DNA of 64,000 nt, taken from JAWPMV01 sp039819665. Lineage in GTDB: Bacteria; Bacteroidota; Bacteroidia; J057. Made by a program: the position numbers and the translations under genes. The stretch lies in contig JBCBRM010000037.1 of assembly GCA_039819665.1 (NCBI GenBank), forward strand, positions 1 through 64,000, in the 5' to 3' direction. Every line of letters starts with the position of its first letter. Positions within the stretch are counted from its first letter, which is position 1. Positions 26,901-35,446 of the stretch are shown here, in pieces. The notes under the pieces were generated by a model. The model was not told where the DNA came from. It saw only the letters and a list, made by a program, of their open reading frames with translations, and ran no database searches.

Positions 26901-27078
26901 AAACAGCTCCATACTCTGTTCCTGAAGGGGTGTGAATCGCTACGATAGTAGCACCTTCAAGACCTTGTTCATCGGCACCAATGATTTTACCACTCATTGA
27001 TGAGGTTGTAAGCTGGCCGTAAAGACCCATGCTACTAATGCAAAAAAGTAGCAGAAAAAAACATAAATGTTTCCTCAT
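23935..27078 (-). CDS. Oar-like TonB-dependent outer-membrane receptor
   Basis: 1047 residues. Signal peptide (about 1-21); carboxypeptidase-regulatory-like beta-sandwich about 25-110 (SGKIIGADEQGLEGATIVAI); TonB box-like VTLDEVVIEDVPD; plug with RSAADYTRLNP and FTGAAINAVTKSGTNEFHGT, the signature of the Oar (outer-membrane adhesin-like receptor) group; and a long barrel ending LQLGLRYEF. Oar proteins use TonB energy to import peptides or other large ligands, or to help secretion. It is a single-gene unit with a terminator downstream and a 218-base gap upstream. Confidence 0.9.
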   Translation of the reverse strand: MRKHLCFFLLLFCISSMGLYGQLTTSSMSGKIIGADEQGLEGATIVAIHTPSGTEYGAVSLEGGRFNIPNMRIGGPYSVTISFIGYEARKESNIYLVLGERYRLNSKLVESGVTLDEVVIEDVPDLILNSERTGAETNIDRSLIDNLPTISRSAADYTRLNPMSAEGGSFAGRNDQFNNYSLDGSIFNNPFGLDAATPGGQTDAQPISLDAIDQISVAIAPFDVTQSGFTGAAINAVTKSGTNEFHGTVFGYLTNSSMIGGSVDGTDVETGDLSSVQAGFSLGGPIVKNKAFFFANLEFQQRSDLGSYFVPDAGTSEDNVSRVSLSDMQLVSDLLRDNYGYETGALTGFKHDANNVKGILKLDVNLNKNNKLTASYNFLDAFKDKPAHPSAIGRRGPDFQTLQFQNSGYRINNRIHSGIIELKSFISSKFSNKLQVGYTAFRDFRDPFSEPFPVLNIGKDGVRYIIAGHEPFSVNNVLDQDVFQVNNTFNIYTGKHTWTLGANFERFDFNNSFNLTAYGFRVFGPDVDIADFEAFINSGDFDAEVDAARQAFTNNNENNSWALAETNLGQLGIYGQDEIAVNDKLNLTLGVRLEFPLYFNTPELIQENIDRKGGLTADGGVYSPEVTYYDENGEALTFDHTELPSSNPLINPRVGFNYDVKGDRSMQLRGGTGFFSGRFPFVWIGNQVANPDFFFYNMTDPDFRYPQVWKTNLGYDQKFGGGWVSSVDLIYTKDLQAQMVRNFGLITPRGTLEGVDNRPIYLDTDRAQGPFGGSTNAYVFTNTDAGYSFNASFQLERSWQTAFLKLGYNYLVAQDAASIEAEISSDAYDRNPANVQNTNTAELAPAFYGNQHRFLAVFSKRFVYGNMGTTISLFGEMVQGGRFSYTYSGDINNDGSGLNDLIYIPTDAEIDQMQFAGTNAAAQRTALKAYIGQDEYLSDNRGTYAEKYGALSPWYGKIDLRILQDLYLPNDQKIQLSIDVLNFGNLINDSWGVRQQATFTGLAQPIGVSVDDGNPVYSFDTSQTQTFFNDFSLLSRWQLQLGLRYEF

Positions 27079-27296
27079 AGAAATATAGAATTTAGATAGA
27101 TGGTTAGGTTAATGTAATTCAAGATCTGGTTAAAAATTGGACTTCTTGTAGGCAAAAAGTGCCTACTCACTCTCATAAAAATTTTCGTAAGTTAAATAAT
27201 ATCCTACAAGCAATAAATAGTTGTGGATAAATGAAGGATTTTGCGGACTTATCCACATTTTGAAGTAGTTTATAGGCTGGATTTTCAGATTTTAGC

Positions 27297-29918
27297 CTAA
27301 AATTTAACTGTGTAAGAGAGAGAGGGGAGTAGAGGAAGGGAATAAATCGGCTTTCCCTCACGAATGGAATTTTGAGAAAAAATCAATTCGTAGTAGGCAA
27401 CATTATTTTGATTGAGGCCATTGTAAAGCCCAGCTTTAAATGCATGATTGAATCTGCCGGTATTGAATTGGTAGGAGGCTTGAATATCGAGACGGCTATA
27501 ACTTTCTCCCCTAAAGAAATTTTTCTTTCCAGCAGGATTCAGGTCGATTCCTCTTAAGCCTTCTCCTCCGGGAGAGAATAGAAGGTTAAGTCTTGGGCTG
27601 GGGGAGAAATAAAGGAAGTCAAGACTGAAATTCAGGTTCTTTCCGACTTTTTGGTAAACGAAAAGCTTGAACTGATGTCTCGAATCATATTCATGGGGAT
27701 AACTTAATCCCAGGTTTTGATCATTATATTGACGGCGGCTTCTGCCAAGAGTATAAGACACCATCCCTCCTCGCTGGGCTTCCTCATAACTAAGCATTAA
27801 CTCTATGCCAAAAGCATTGCCTTTTCCCCAAACCACAAAATCCTCTGGGCTACGGTTGTCGAGATTCTCTAGAAAATTGAATCCTTCAGGATAGGCGTAT
27901 AGATTATTCATATCCTTATAATAGATATCCGCTGAAAATCGAAGCTTATCATTCCAGATGTATCTCAAGCCAATTTCACTTTGCCAGGATTCCTGTGGCT
28001 GAATATTTGAGGTCGAAGGAATCCATAGATCAGTGGGGACCCGAATAGCTGAATTACTAATGAGGTGTAGGTACTGGATCATTCGATTGATAGAAGCCGA
28101 AAATTGTAGTTTATCAGAATACTGATAGGATCCTCTCAGCCTTGGCTCCAGTCGATAATGAGACCAACCATTGGACCAAAATGCACTCCCCCTGATTCCA
28201 GCTCTAAACCTAAGTTTAGTATTTACCTGCCAATCATCCTCCGCATAAAAATAGCCTTCTCCTGTACTGTAGGTATTGCTCGTAACCAGTCCTTGCAGGA
28301 TTTCGATACTCACAGAATCCAATTCTTCAAAGGCTACATATTGTTCATCAAAGTAGGTGAGGTCTGGAATGAATTCCCTACTGGATAAACCAAATCCAAA
28401 TTTTATGCTATGCTGAAGGTTTGGGAGATAATCAAAGTCTGACCTTATGCCCCAGTCTCTGTTAGCCGAAATACTGTTGATAAAGTTTAACTCTTCAAAT
28501 TCACCAAAATTATTATTGGAAGAAGTGAAAACCTGTTCGAGGCTACTATAGTCAAATCCGTAGCTACTTCCTGTGATAGTCGTATTGGCAAAAAGTTTAG
28601 AATTAAAAAGGTGATTCCATCTTAGGGCCATAACTGAATTATGCCATCCAGAATTTACTTCAGTAAAAAGGATCGAATCTGGCAAGAATCCCGGGGATTT
28701 ATGGAAGTAATCAGAGCCTGTAAACAAGCTTAGATAAATGCGGTCTTTTTTGGAAAGTTTATAGTTGAATTTGACATTCAAATCTCCAAAATAGGTGCTG
28801 AAATAGTCTTCCTCTGTTTGAAAATAGATTCTTTGAAGGGGAGCACTCAAAAGCTCCGCATTATGGGTGATTCGTCCACTGATAAGTAAAGAACCTTTTC
28901 CTTTATTGATTGGTCCTTCTGCTAGAACTTTGGCAGTCAGTAAATTACCTGATACTTCTGCCATCCATTTATTTCGATTTCCTTCCCGGGTTCTTACATC
29001 AAAATATCCTCCCAATCTGCCTCCATATCTGGCAGAAAAGTTCCCTTTGAGCAGCTTGGCTGAGCTAATGGTACTATTGTTATAAATGGAGTAGGCTCCT
29101 AGTAAATGAAAAGGAATATATACGGGAACTCCATCCAGCATCATGAGGTTATGACCGCTTTCTCCCCCTCTGACAAAGGTGCCTCCCAAGCCATCGATTC
29201 CCCCTTGCACGCCAGGCAGCAGATGTGCTGCACGTACAGGATCAGCTTCTCCTACCAAAGCCGGACTTATATTGATAAAGCCTCTACCTAATTCAAGGCT
29301 TTGATCCGCATTTTCATTGGCTAGGGAACTACTTGTGTGCACCGGCGAGATGATCTGTTCCGGTAAACTAAGATTGGACTTAAGTTCTAGTTGTAAGCGT
29401 TGGTTTTTATTGAGCTTTAGCTGCCTTTTTTCAGCCTTATACCCTACATAATGAAATTCAAGATCATATACCCCTTCTTCCAGACTCATGCTAAAGAAGC
29501 CATATTCATTGCTATAGGTTCCCGCTTTTAGTTGGGGGCAATAAATTCGGGCAGATATAAGGCGTTCCCTATTTTCGGCATCTTCGATATACCCACTGAT
29601 GCTGTATTTCTTAACTTTTCTTTTGTGTAGGAGGATTTTATTTCGGCCTTCCTTGAAAGTAAGTGGGGAATTGGATAATAATCGAGTGAGGACTTCTCTT
29701 AAAGGTTTTTCCTCGATCTGGAGGCTGATAAGCTCATTTTTGGGTAAATGATCTGGGCTATAAGAAATGCGAATACCCTCCTCCTGCTTGAGCTGGATAA
29801 GGGCTTCATGCAAACTGATATTCTCGGCAGAAAAATCTATCTGTCTGTCCAGTAGTTTTTGTCCGAAAGTGTATTCAGTAAGCAGCAAACATAATCCCAA
29901 AAGGAAAATTATTCGCAT
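27297..29918 (-). CDS. FecA-like TonB-dependent receptor with N-terminal STN signalling domain
   Basis: 873 residues. Signal peptide about 1-20; STN (secretin/TonB short N-terminal) domain about 21-97 (IDFSAENISLHEALIQLKQE); carboxypeptidase-D-like domain about 105-185; plug with FVRGGESGHNLMMLDGVPVY; barrel ending SLPSLSYTVKF. STN domains contact FecR and pass the ligand signal to an ECF sigma factor, and both partners lie directly upstream. The start overlaps the FecR gene end by 10 bases. Ligand unknown; there is no neighbouring enzyme or iron gene. Confidence 0.92.
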   Translation of the reverse strand: MRIIFLLGLCLLLTEYTFGQKLLDRQIDFSAENISLHEALIQLKQEEGIRISYSPDHLPKNELISLQIEEKPLREVLTRLLSNSPLTFKEGRNKILLHKRKVKKYSISGYIEDAENRERLISARIYCPQLKAGTYSNEYGFFSMSLEEGVYDLEFHYVGYKAEKRQLKLNKNQRLQLELKSNLSLPEQIISPVHTSSSLANENADQSLELGRGFINISPALVGEADPVRAAHLLPGVQGGIDGLGGTFVRGGESGHNLMMLDGVPVYIPFHLLGAYSIYNNSTISSAKLLKGNFSARYGGRLGGYFDVRTREGNRNKWMAEVSGNLLTAKVLAEGPINKGKGSLLISGRITHNAELLSAPLQRIYFQTEEDYFSTYFGDLNVKFNYKLSKKDRIYLSLFTGSDYFHKSPGFLPDSILFTEVNSGWHNSVMALRWNHLFNSKLFANTTITGSSYGFDYSSLEQVFTSSNNNFGEFEELNFINSISANRDWGIRSDFDYLPNLQHSIKFGFGLSSREFIPDLTYFDEQYVAFEELDSVSIEILQGLVTSNTYSTGEGYFYAEDDWQVNTKLRFRAGIRGSAFWSNGWSHYRLEPRLRGSYQYSDKLQFSASINRMIQYLHLISNSAIRVPTDLWIPSTSNIQPQESWQSEIGLRYIWNDKLRFSADIYYKDMNNLYAYPEGFNFLENLDNRSPEDFVVWGKGNAFGIELMLSYEEAQRGGMVSYTLGRSRRQYNDQNLGLSYPHEYDSRHQFKLFVYQKVGKNLNFSLDFLYFSPSPRLNLLFSPGGEGLRGIDLNPAGKKNFFRGESYSRLDIQASYQFNTGRFNHAFKAGLYNGLNQNNVAYYELIFSQNSIREGKPIYSLPLLPSLSYTVKF

Positions 29919-30910
29919 GGACCTCCTTTCAATGTATAGCTGTTTTCCGATTCTTGTTTAAAACTTATATCAAATATTTGGGAGATACTTTCCAATATCT
30001 CCTCAATACTTTCATCTTCAAAAGAAGCGGTAAGTGAGCATTCAATTTCTTCAACATTGGCTATGATTTCTACTCCATAATGATTAGAAATCACATCAAA
30101 TACATCCGAAAGCCGAGTATCTTCAAAGAAGAACTTAGCTGTCGCCCAGCTCATTTCATTTGGATCACTTTCCTCAATTTCTTCAAAGCTTTTTTCAGCC
30201 TTATTATAAATGCCTTTTTCTCCAGTTTCAAGTATGAGTTTGCCCGTAACTCCATTTGCTTCAAAGGAGACCTTCCCACTTTCAACCTGAACAATGCTCT
30301 CTTTTGAATCTGGAAAGGCTTTTACCCTGAATTTTGTGCCCAAAACCTGCACTTTTTCTTCCGCTGTAAGAATAATAAAAGGCCGTTTGGCATTATGTTC
30401 TACTTCGAAAAAGGCTTCTCCTTCCAACTGGACCTCCCGTAAATCTTCTGCAAATTGAGTAGGATGCTTTATTCTGCTATTGGGGCGAAGGGTGATTTGA
30501 CTCCCATCTTCCAACTGGAGCTCCATGTCAGTGCTTTGGCTATTTACAATTTCCTTATACTCGACTTTCGGGCTTAGGAAATCGCTTAAAAGGAAAGCAG
30601 CTGCTAATAAAAAGGTAATCGCTGCAGCTATGCGCATCCATTGAGATCTGCTAGCAAGATTTCTTACTCTGGTCTCCTTTGCAATAGGATCTTCCATCTT
30701 ACTTTCCAGTTCACGGAAAGCTTCATCCAGATCTACTTCCGGTTTTGCAGAAAGGGCTGGGCTTTCCTCCCAGGCAATACGAATTTGCTCAGCAATAAGC
30801 TGATTATCGGAAGAGGCAGCTACCCACTTTTCCAGCTCATCAGCTTCTCCCTGCTCAATCTCTCCGCTCAGCCTTTTATAAAGTAATGATATGTAAAAGT
30901 CTTCCTTCAT
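29909..30910 (-). CDS. FecR-family anti-sigma factor
   Basis: 333 residues. The cytosolic N-terminus (about 1-88) would hold the sigma factor. One membrane helix lies at about 90-111 (MRIAAAITFLLAAAFLLSDF). The periplasmic FecR domain (about 123-220) has the conserved LEDGSQITLRPNSRI and GEAFFEVEHNAKRPF. A DUF4974 domain (about 260-330; FFEDTRLSDVFDVISNHYGV) contacts the STN of the receptor. It overlaps the receptor gene and follows the sigma gene by 66 bases. Confidence 0.93.
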   Translation of the reverse strand: MKEDFYISLLYKRLSGEIEQGEADELEKWVAASSDNQLIAEQIRIAWEESPALSAKPEVDLDEAFRELESKMEDPIAKETRVRNLASRSQWMRIAAAITFLLAAAFLLSDFLSPKVEYKEIVNSQSTDMELQLEDGSQITLRPNSRIKHPTQFAEDLREVQLEGEAFFEVEHNAKRPFIILTAEEKVQVLGTKFRVKAFPDSKESIVQVESGKVSFEANGVTGKLILETGEKGIYNKAEKSFEEIEESDPNEMSWATAKFFFEDTRLSDVFDVISNHYGVEIIANVEEIECSLTASFEDESIEEILESISQIFDISFKQESENSYTLKGGPCE

Positions 30911-30976
30911 ATAATGTTTTGTCCGTTCTGGTGGTGGTGGTTTTCATGGTGATGACACAAGAGATTTCTTTTTCCC

Positions 30977-31543
30977 CTATGAACTCTCTCTATTTTTGAC
31001 AAAAGGTGCAATTTTCTGTTTCAGAGATTTGAGAGCTTTGGTCATTTGGTTTTCTACAGTTTTGGGAGAAATATTTAGTTTATCGGCGATTTCTTTTTGG
31101 CTAAAACCTTCCATGCGCTTCATCACAAAAATTAACCTACATCTTTCGGGTAGGCTATCCAGTCCTGCCTGTAGAGCAGAATGAAGATCATCATGTTCGA
31201 GGAGTTCCTGTGCGCTACTTTGAGTGGAGGCCGTATCCTTCAATTCATTTTCATCGAGGAAATTTTTCTTTGAGCGAATCCGGTTTAGGGCTCGATTGAT
31301 GGTAGCCCGTTTTAGATATGCTTCCAGGGAGGATTTGATTTCCAGGCTTTCCCGGTTTTTCCAAATTTGCAAGAAAACCTCCTGCACTACATCTTTCGCT
31401 GCTTCCGGATCCTTAAGCATATTTATGCCTGTCCCAAGCAAAAGGGAATAGTGTCGATCAAATATTTCTTTGAAGGCTTGTCTGTTACCCTTCTTGCTTT
31501 GATCCCAGAGTTGCTTATCGGTATGCTTCTTCCAACTATCCAA
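30977..31543 (-). CDS. ECF RNA polymerase sigma factor (Bacteroidota FecI-like)
   Basis: 188 residues. Sigma region 2 is at about 20-65 (FKEIFDRHYSLLLGTGINML, VVQEVFLQIWKNRESL) and region 4 at about 125-180 (LPERCRLIFVMKRMEGFSQK, EIADKLNISPKTVENQM). Length and motifs fit the sigma-70 family seen in FecIR-type systems. The only start available at the domain N-terminus is a TTG at 31543 (an in-frame TAA lies shortly upstream). It would turn on the receptor operon when the ligand binds the STN receptor. Confidence 0.92.
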   Translation of the reverse strand: MDSWKKHTDKQLWDQSKKGNRQAFKEIFDRHYSLLLGTGINMLKDPEAAKDVVQEVFLQIWKNRESLEIKSSLEAYLKRATINRALNRIRSKKNFLDENELKDTASTQSSAQELLEHDDLHSALQAGLDSLPERCRLIFVMKRMEGFSQKEIADKLNISPKTVENQMTKALKSLKQKIAPFVKNRESS

Positions 31544-31582
31544 GTAAAATATGTGTGTGAATTATTTTCCTAAATACCCCGG

Positions 31583-31614
31583 CAAATTTACATCTTCCTT
31601 ATCGGGTGCACAAT
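31583..31614 (-). promoter_or_regulatory. Promoter of the sigma/FecR/receptor operon
   Basis: On the minus strand, ATTG (31614-31611) and TAAATTTG (31590-31583) lie 20 bases apart. They match TAnnTTTG exactly at -7 and the -33 TTTG at three of four bases. Transcription would start near 31577, giving a leader of about 35 bases before the TTG start. Confidence 0.45.
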
Positions 31615-31993
31615 ATGAAAATGCTCATAAGCTGATTTACCCTGCCAGCTGTTTACATAATTTCACAAATAAGCAGAAAAATTTTACGTTGAAAAAAGGC
31701 AAAAAAATAGATCATTAACGAAGTAAAAGCCTTCAGCTAATCCCCAAAAACTTACAATTGGTGATTATATTTCTACGGTTTGCTTAGCAATTATGAAATT
31801 TTTGACGATTACTTCCAATCTTTGTTCAACTTCTCATCGAATGAGTCGCAACATACTCAAGGAAGCTCATTCATTTTTTACTCCACGACATTTCGGTATT
31901 GAAGCAATTGTTCATTTCGGACTTTTGAGCCTGCTCTACTTGACTGATTTTTAATGATTTCAGAAAAGTACCTAACGCCCAAAAAATAGTCCT
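31615..31993. other. Intergenic region between sigma operon and T9SS gene
   Basis: AT-rich, divergent region. Apart from the promoter and a 53-codon open frame (separate entries) I see no further structure. Confidence 0.35.
31793..31954 (+). CDS. Possible 53-residue protein
   Basis: An ATG frame of 53 codons, MKFLTITSNLCSTSHRMSRN to a hydrophobic C-terminus (HFGLLSLLYLTDF), ends 39 bases before the next gene. There is no known family. It could be a tiny membrane-associated protein or chance; it has no coding evidence beyond being open. Confidence 0.2.
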   Translation: MKFLTITSNLCSTSHRMSRNILKEAHSFFTPRHFGIEAIVHFGLLSLLYLTDF

Positions 31994-33217
31994 ATGTATC
32001 GACAATTATTCAGCCTAATTGCCATTCTTGCCATTTTTACAAGCACTATATTCGCTCAGAGAGCTGCTTTCTGTGGCATCACTACAGAAAACCCGGATGA
32101 AATTGCCATCGTTATGTTGGATGATTTCAAAGCCGGTGAAGTGATCTATATTAGTGACGAAGCTTACAATGCATCTTTCAATGCGTTTTTTGGTGCAGTC
32201 CATGGATATGTAGTTCCTTTAGGAGGTTTAGAGAAAGGAGAGGTAATCCGCATTACAGAGCCCACAAACAATAACTTCACGCTATACCGGTCCAACAATG
32301 CAACGCCAGTAGGAACTTTCAACGCAAACATCACCGGAGGAGATGGACGCTTTAGTATCCACTCAGAAGAGAGCTTTTCCATTTTTTCTTCTACTGACCC
32401 AAACAATCCAGGAACCTCGGTTACAGAAATTTATATGCATGTAACCTTTGAAGGCCAACAAGATGGGGGAGATGAACCCAGTACGGATCCAAATGCGCCC
32501 TTAAGCAACGGATTTATCCGCCTGGATTTCAACGATGATGATATCGAAAGTATCCAGTTTAAAGTAAGTAAAAGAAGCAATACAACCTTAGCGGATTTTT
32601 CTGACTGGCGAAACTGGAATCGCAGGGAGGATAACCGAATTGATCAAAGCACAGTTCCCTTTACCAATCTTCAATTTGGAGGAGGAGGAATATTTCCTGT
32701 AGAATGGCTTTCTTTTAAGGGAGAGGAAATTAAAACTACTATTTCACTCGAATGGAGTACAGCAAATGAAGTAAACAATGATCATTTCATCATTGAAAAG
32801 AGCACAGATGGAAATTTCTTTAATAAAATTGGAGAAGTAAATGCTGTCGGCAACAGTCAGGATATCCAAGATTATCAATTCTCAGACCTTAGCCCTGGTC
32901 AGGGAATCCTATATTATCGCCTTAAACAAGTTGACATTGATGGCGCTTTCTCTTACTCAAAAGTTTTGGAATTGAGTGTAGAGGGAGCCCAGCAAGTCAG
33001 TCTCTATCCCAATCCAGTTGAAAACCATCTGGAAATAAGGGGTAAGGGAAAAGAACTCATCGTGTACAGCCTGCTCGGACAGAAGCTCAAATATCGCAGA
33101 CTAAATAACGAATTTGAAGTCATTGATCTAAGTAATCTCCAGGCTGGAACCTATTTGGTTCAGATCCTAGGAGAAAACCAGGAAATCCTGGAATCAAAAA
33201 GAATTTTGAAGTTATAA
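31994..33217 (+). CDS. Exported protein with T9SS sorting domain
   Basis: 407 residues. The signal peptide (MYRQLFSLIAILAIFTSTIF, cut near AQR) precedes an N-terminal beta-rich domain (about 22-230) starting AAFCGITTENPDEIAIVMLD, of a type often found alone at the front of T9SS proteins. A fibronectin-like segment follows (about 235-325; FPVEWLSFKGEE, LEWSTANEVNNDHFIIEKST, YYRLKQVDIDG), then a T9SS type A sorting domain (about 330-407; SLYPNPVENHLEIRG, LQAGTYLVQI). It should be secreted to the surface or medium. No enzymatic motif seen. Confidence 0.82.
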   Translation: MYRQLFSLIAILAIFTSTIFAQRAAFCGITTENPDEIAIVMLDDFKAGEVIYISDEAYNASFNAFFGAVHGYVVPLGGLEKGEVIRITEPTNNNFTLYRSNNATPVGTFNANITGGDGRFSIHSEESFSIFSSTDPNNPGTSVTEIYMHVTFEGQQDGGDEPSTDPNAPLSNGFIRLDFNDDDIESIQFKVSKRSNTTLADFSDWRNWNRREDNRIDQSTVPFTNLQFGGGGIFPVEWLSFKGEEIKTTISLEWSTANEVNNDHFIIEKSTDGNFFNKIGEVNAVGNSQDIQDYQFSDLSPGQGILYYRLKQVDIDGAFSYSKVLELSVEGAQQVSLYPNPVENHLEIRGKGKELIVYSLLGQKLKYRRLNNEFEVIDLSNLQAGTYLVQILGENQEILESKRILKL

Positions 33218-33235
33218 TTATTCCATTCTAAATCG

Positions 33236-33264
33236 ATGCCTGGCTTTGCACATTAGTCAGGCAT
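33236..33264 (+). terminator. Weak hairpin after the T9SS gene
   Basis: The stem atgcctg / caggcat, with a 15-base loop and a following TTTTCTT, may be a first terminator of the gene ending at 33217. Confidence 0.4.
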
Positions 33265-33293
33265 TTTCTTCCCTTGATTCTACCCAAATGCTA

Positions 33294-33324
33294 AGGTAAG
33301 CGACGTCTATTAGGTCGCTTACCT
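33294..33324 (+). terminator. Strong hairpin terminator
   Basis: The stem aggtaagcgac / gtcgcttacct has a nine-base loop and is followed by gtttttt. It lies between convergent genes and probably ends plus-strand transcription. Confidence 0.65.
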
Positions 33325-33404
33325 GTTTTTTGAAAGTAGCAAAACCTTAGCTGTCGCTCCCAAAAGGGAGAGCCTAATGCCTTACCCCCTCTCCCATACA
33401 CTCT

Positions 33405-33869
33405 TTAAACCTCCCTCTTCAATCGAACCATATGCTTACACTGAATCCCATTTTCCCAAATCGGCTCTGAATAATTAAGGAGAAAATGATTATGTCGGAT
33501 TTCAGCCATTTCGAACCCCATCTTCTGATACAACGCCAACTGACCGATACTAGAGTTACCTGTAGCAATCCATAAAGCTTTCGCTTTTCTTTGCTTTACT
33601 TCTTCTAAGGCAAAGCGAAGTAAAACTTTCCCCCAACCCTTTCCTTGTTCAACTTCTTGGATGGCGATATTCATGACTTCGTATTCATCCCTGTTTAGAG
33701 ATTTTAGCACCAAAACCCCTATAAGCAGGGAGGATTCATACAGGAGGAAAAGTTCAGAATCAAATAAATAACTCTTCAAAACCGCCTGATCCGGATCAGC
33801 GAGTCGAAGAAGGTCCAAGGGATAAGCTTCCCCTTCTCCTAAAGCCCTGATGTTAAAGGTTGGTTCCAT
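33405..33869 (-). CDS. GNAT family N-acetyltransferase
   Basis: 154 residues from the ATG at 33869; the longer frame to 33902 runs back through a terminator hairpin and is unlikely. The acetyl-CoA loop is visible as EQGKGWGKVLLRFALEEVKQ (a Q/RxxGxG/A-type motif), followed by ATGNSSIGQLALYQKMGFEM, the usual GNAT motif B. Substrate unknown. It lies downstream of a lipoprotein gene but is separated from it by a terminator. Confidence 0.88.
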   Translation of the reverse strand: MEPTFNIRALGEGEAYPLDLLRLADPDQAVLKSYLFDSELFLLYESSLLIGVLVLKSLNRDEYEVMNIAIQEVEQGKGWGKVLLRFALEEVKQRKAKALWIATGNSSIGQLALYQKMGFEMAEIRHNHFLLNYSEPIWENGIQCKHMVRLKREV

Positions 33870-33870
33870 A

Positions 33871-33900
33871 AAAAAGGCCCCACCTGAAATCAGATGGAGC
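33871..33900 (-). terminator. Terminator of the lipoprotein gene
   Basis: In the minus direction the stem gctccatctga / tcaggtggggc has a two-base loop and is followed by a T-run that touches the start of the next gene. It is placed 22 bases after the stop at 33922. Confidence 0.65.
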
Positions 33901-33921
33901 ATTATTTTTATTTTGACTGTT

Positions 33922-34578
33922 CTACTGTCCGGAAGCGGCAGCGGCTGCTTCGAAGCGCATCAACAAAGAAAGCTGTGCACAATCCTTGAGCGCTTCCATA
34001 TCCGTAGAATTGATCTCCTCATACTTTGTAGTCGCATCTGGACCGACGAAAGAAATCATTACAGGACCATCGGTTTTAGAAATCGCGTCGAAGATACCTT
34101 TGTCGCGGTATTTAGTATAGGAGTTGATTTCCCATTTTTGGCCGCCTTTGTCATTCACTTTTCTGTGCTCGGCATCGTTTCTGCGATCGATGCCTTCTGT
34201 ACTCATAGTCTTTCCGTCGATTTTGACATTTACTTTACTATGATTTACACCAGCACCGTAATAATTGCTAATCAGGCAGTAATATCCTGTCTTGTTTACA
34301 TCTGCAGTCAGTGTACGACGTTTGGGAGTAGTTTTGTTCCAGGCTTTGTGTGAGTAAAATCCACTGGCTTCGTCAAAGAAAAATTTATCTTTCAATGCAG
34401 CTTTTTCTTCATCAGTAAAGCTGATTCCACCGGATTTTTTTTCAGCAGCCTCTTCTTTTGCTGGTTCTTCTTTAGTGGCAGCGGTCGAATCCGTAGAAGG
34501 AGATCCACCGCAACTCATTAGTGTGAACATCACAAGTATCGCTATGAAAGAAGTAACTTGTGAAAATAGGTTTCTCAT
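33922..34578 (-). CDS. Lipoprotein of unknown function
   Basis: 218 residues. A lipobox near residue 23 (FTLMSCGG) is followed by a low-complexity A/E/K/S/T linker (about 26-50), then a domain of about 150 residues with SFTDEEKAALKDKFFFDEAS, KRRTLTADVNKTGYYCLISN and DGPVMISFVGPD, and an Ala-rich end. Two cysteines (about 111 and 200) may form a disulfide. I recognise no family. The linker length suggests a domain held off the membrane. Confidence 0.6.
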   Translation of the reverse strand: MRNLFSQVTSFIAILVMFTLMSCGGSPSTDSTAATKEEPAKEEAAEKKSGGISFTDEEKAALKDKFFFDEASGFYSHKAWNKTTPKRRTLTADVNKTGYYCLISNYYGAGVNHSKVNVKIDGKTMSTEGIDRRNDAEHRKVNDKGGQKWEINSYTKYRDKGIFDAISKTDGPVMISFVGPDATTKYEEINSTDMEALKDCAQLSLLMRFEAAAAASGQ

Positions 34579-35066
34579 AATTGGTAATGTTTTATAGCCA
34601 TCTTAACGTATCCAAATATACAAATAGATGGAATTTTCTTTTCGCTTGGCAATTTACTACGAAAGCTATTTGAAGGCAATACTTGGGCCAAATGAAGTTT
34701 TTATATCGTTTTTTTAGCTGATTTTAGCAATGAAAAGGCTGCTCTTCGAAAGCCTGGAAGAATTAACCCTATAAATCCTTCTTTAATCATGTAGAAATTA
34801 TCCCAGTAAATAATCAACTCTCAATACTCAAAAAAGCTGAATGTCAAAGTCAATCAGTAATCTCCAATAAAGGCAAAGCTTCCCACTTCATCGAAAGGGT
34901 ATCTTCGAATTCCTTATCGTACAAAGGATTTGCCTAATCTCCCCCCCGAGCAGCGACGACTTGATAGCTAATCTCTACTGCTGTATCGAGGAACAAGCAA
35001 AATTTGTTGCCTATTCTATCCCAAAGTCCTAACTCTAATGGGGGCTATTGGGCATAAAGCTAAATG
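34579..35066. other. Gene-free stretch of about 490 bases
   Basis: Upstream region of the lipoprotein gene (right part should not be needed for it) followed by sequence without open frames of note, hairpins or repeats that I can see. It may be decayed coding sequence. Confidence 0.35.
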
Positions 35067-35399
35067 CTATTTCTTTTTACTTCTAAGAGCTGCTTCAAAG
35101 GATTTTCGAGCCCAGGCCGCTAATTGATCTCGATTTTCAATAACATCCTGAGGAACTTCCCAATAAGGCATACCTTTCTTTTTGCCGTCTATGCTAAACG
35201 GCTTCATTCCCCTTGCCTCATAATCCGCTTGATTATGTTCATCTACTTTGAGGCGGAGAAGGAGGTCCCGATTAACCATAGCAATCATGAGTCCTTCATG
35301 GAAGATGCCTGCTCCTCCAAACATTCGTTTGATCGTAATAGGTCCAAATGCGTCAAATTGTCCGGCAATGAAATCGAGATGTTCCTGTGGAATAGCCAT
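35067..35399 (-). CDS. TfoX/Sxy N-terminal domain protein
   Basis: 110 residues, matching the stand-alone TfoX N-terminal domain: RMFGGAGIFHEGLMIAMVNR, LLLRLKVDEHNQADYEARGM, PFSID and YWEVPQDVI, with a basic C-terminal tail (ALRSKKK). In Gammaproteobacteria the domain is part of a competence regulator; the short Bacteroidota versions have no established role. It ends the minus-strand run that begins near 39640, 47 bases after the alpha/beta hydrolase. Confidence 0.87.
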   Translation of the reverse strand: MAIPQEHLDFIAGQFDAFGPITIKRMFGGAGIFHEGLMIAMVNRDLLLRLKVDEHNQADYEARGMKPFSIDGKKKGMPYWEVPQDVIENRDQLAAWARKSFEAALRSKKK

Positions 35400-35446
35400 A
35401 CAGAAAGCTAGGAAAAAGTAGGGAATTATTTATAGATGAACTTGCT

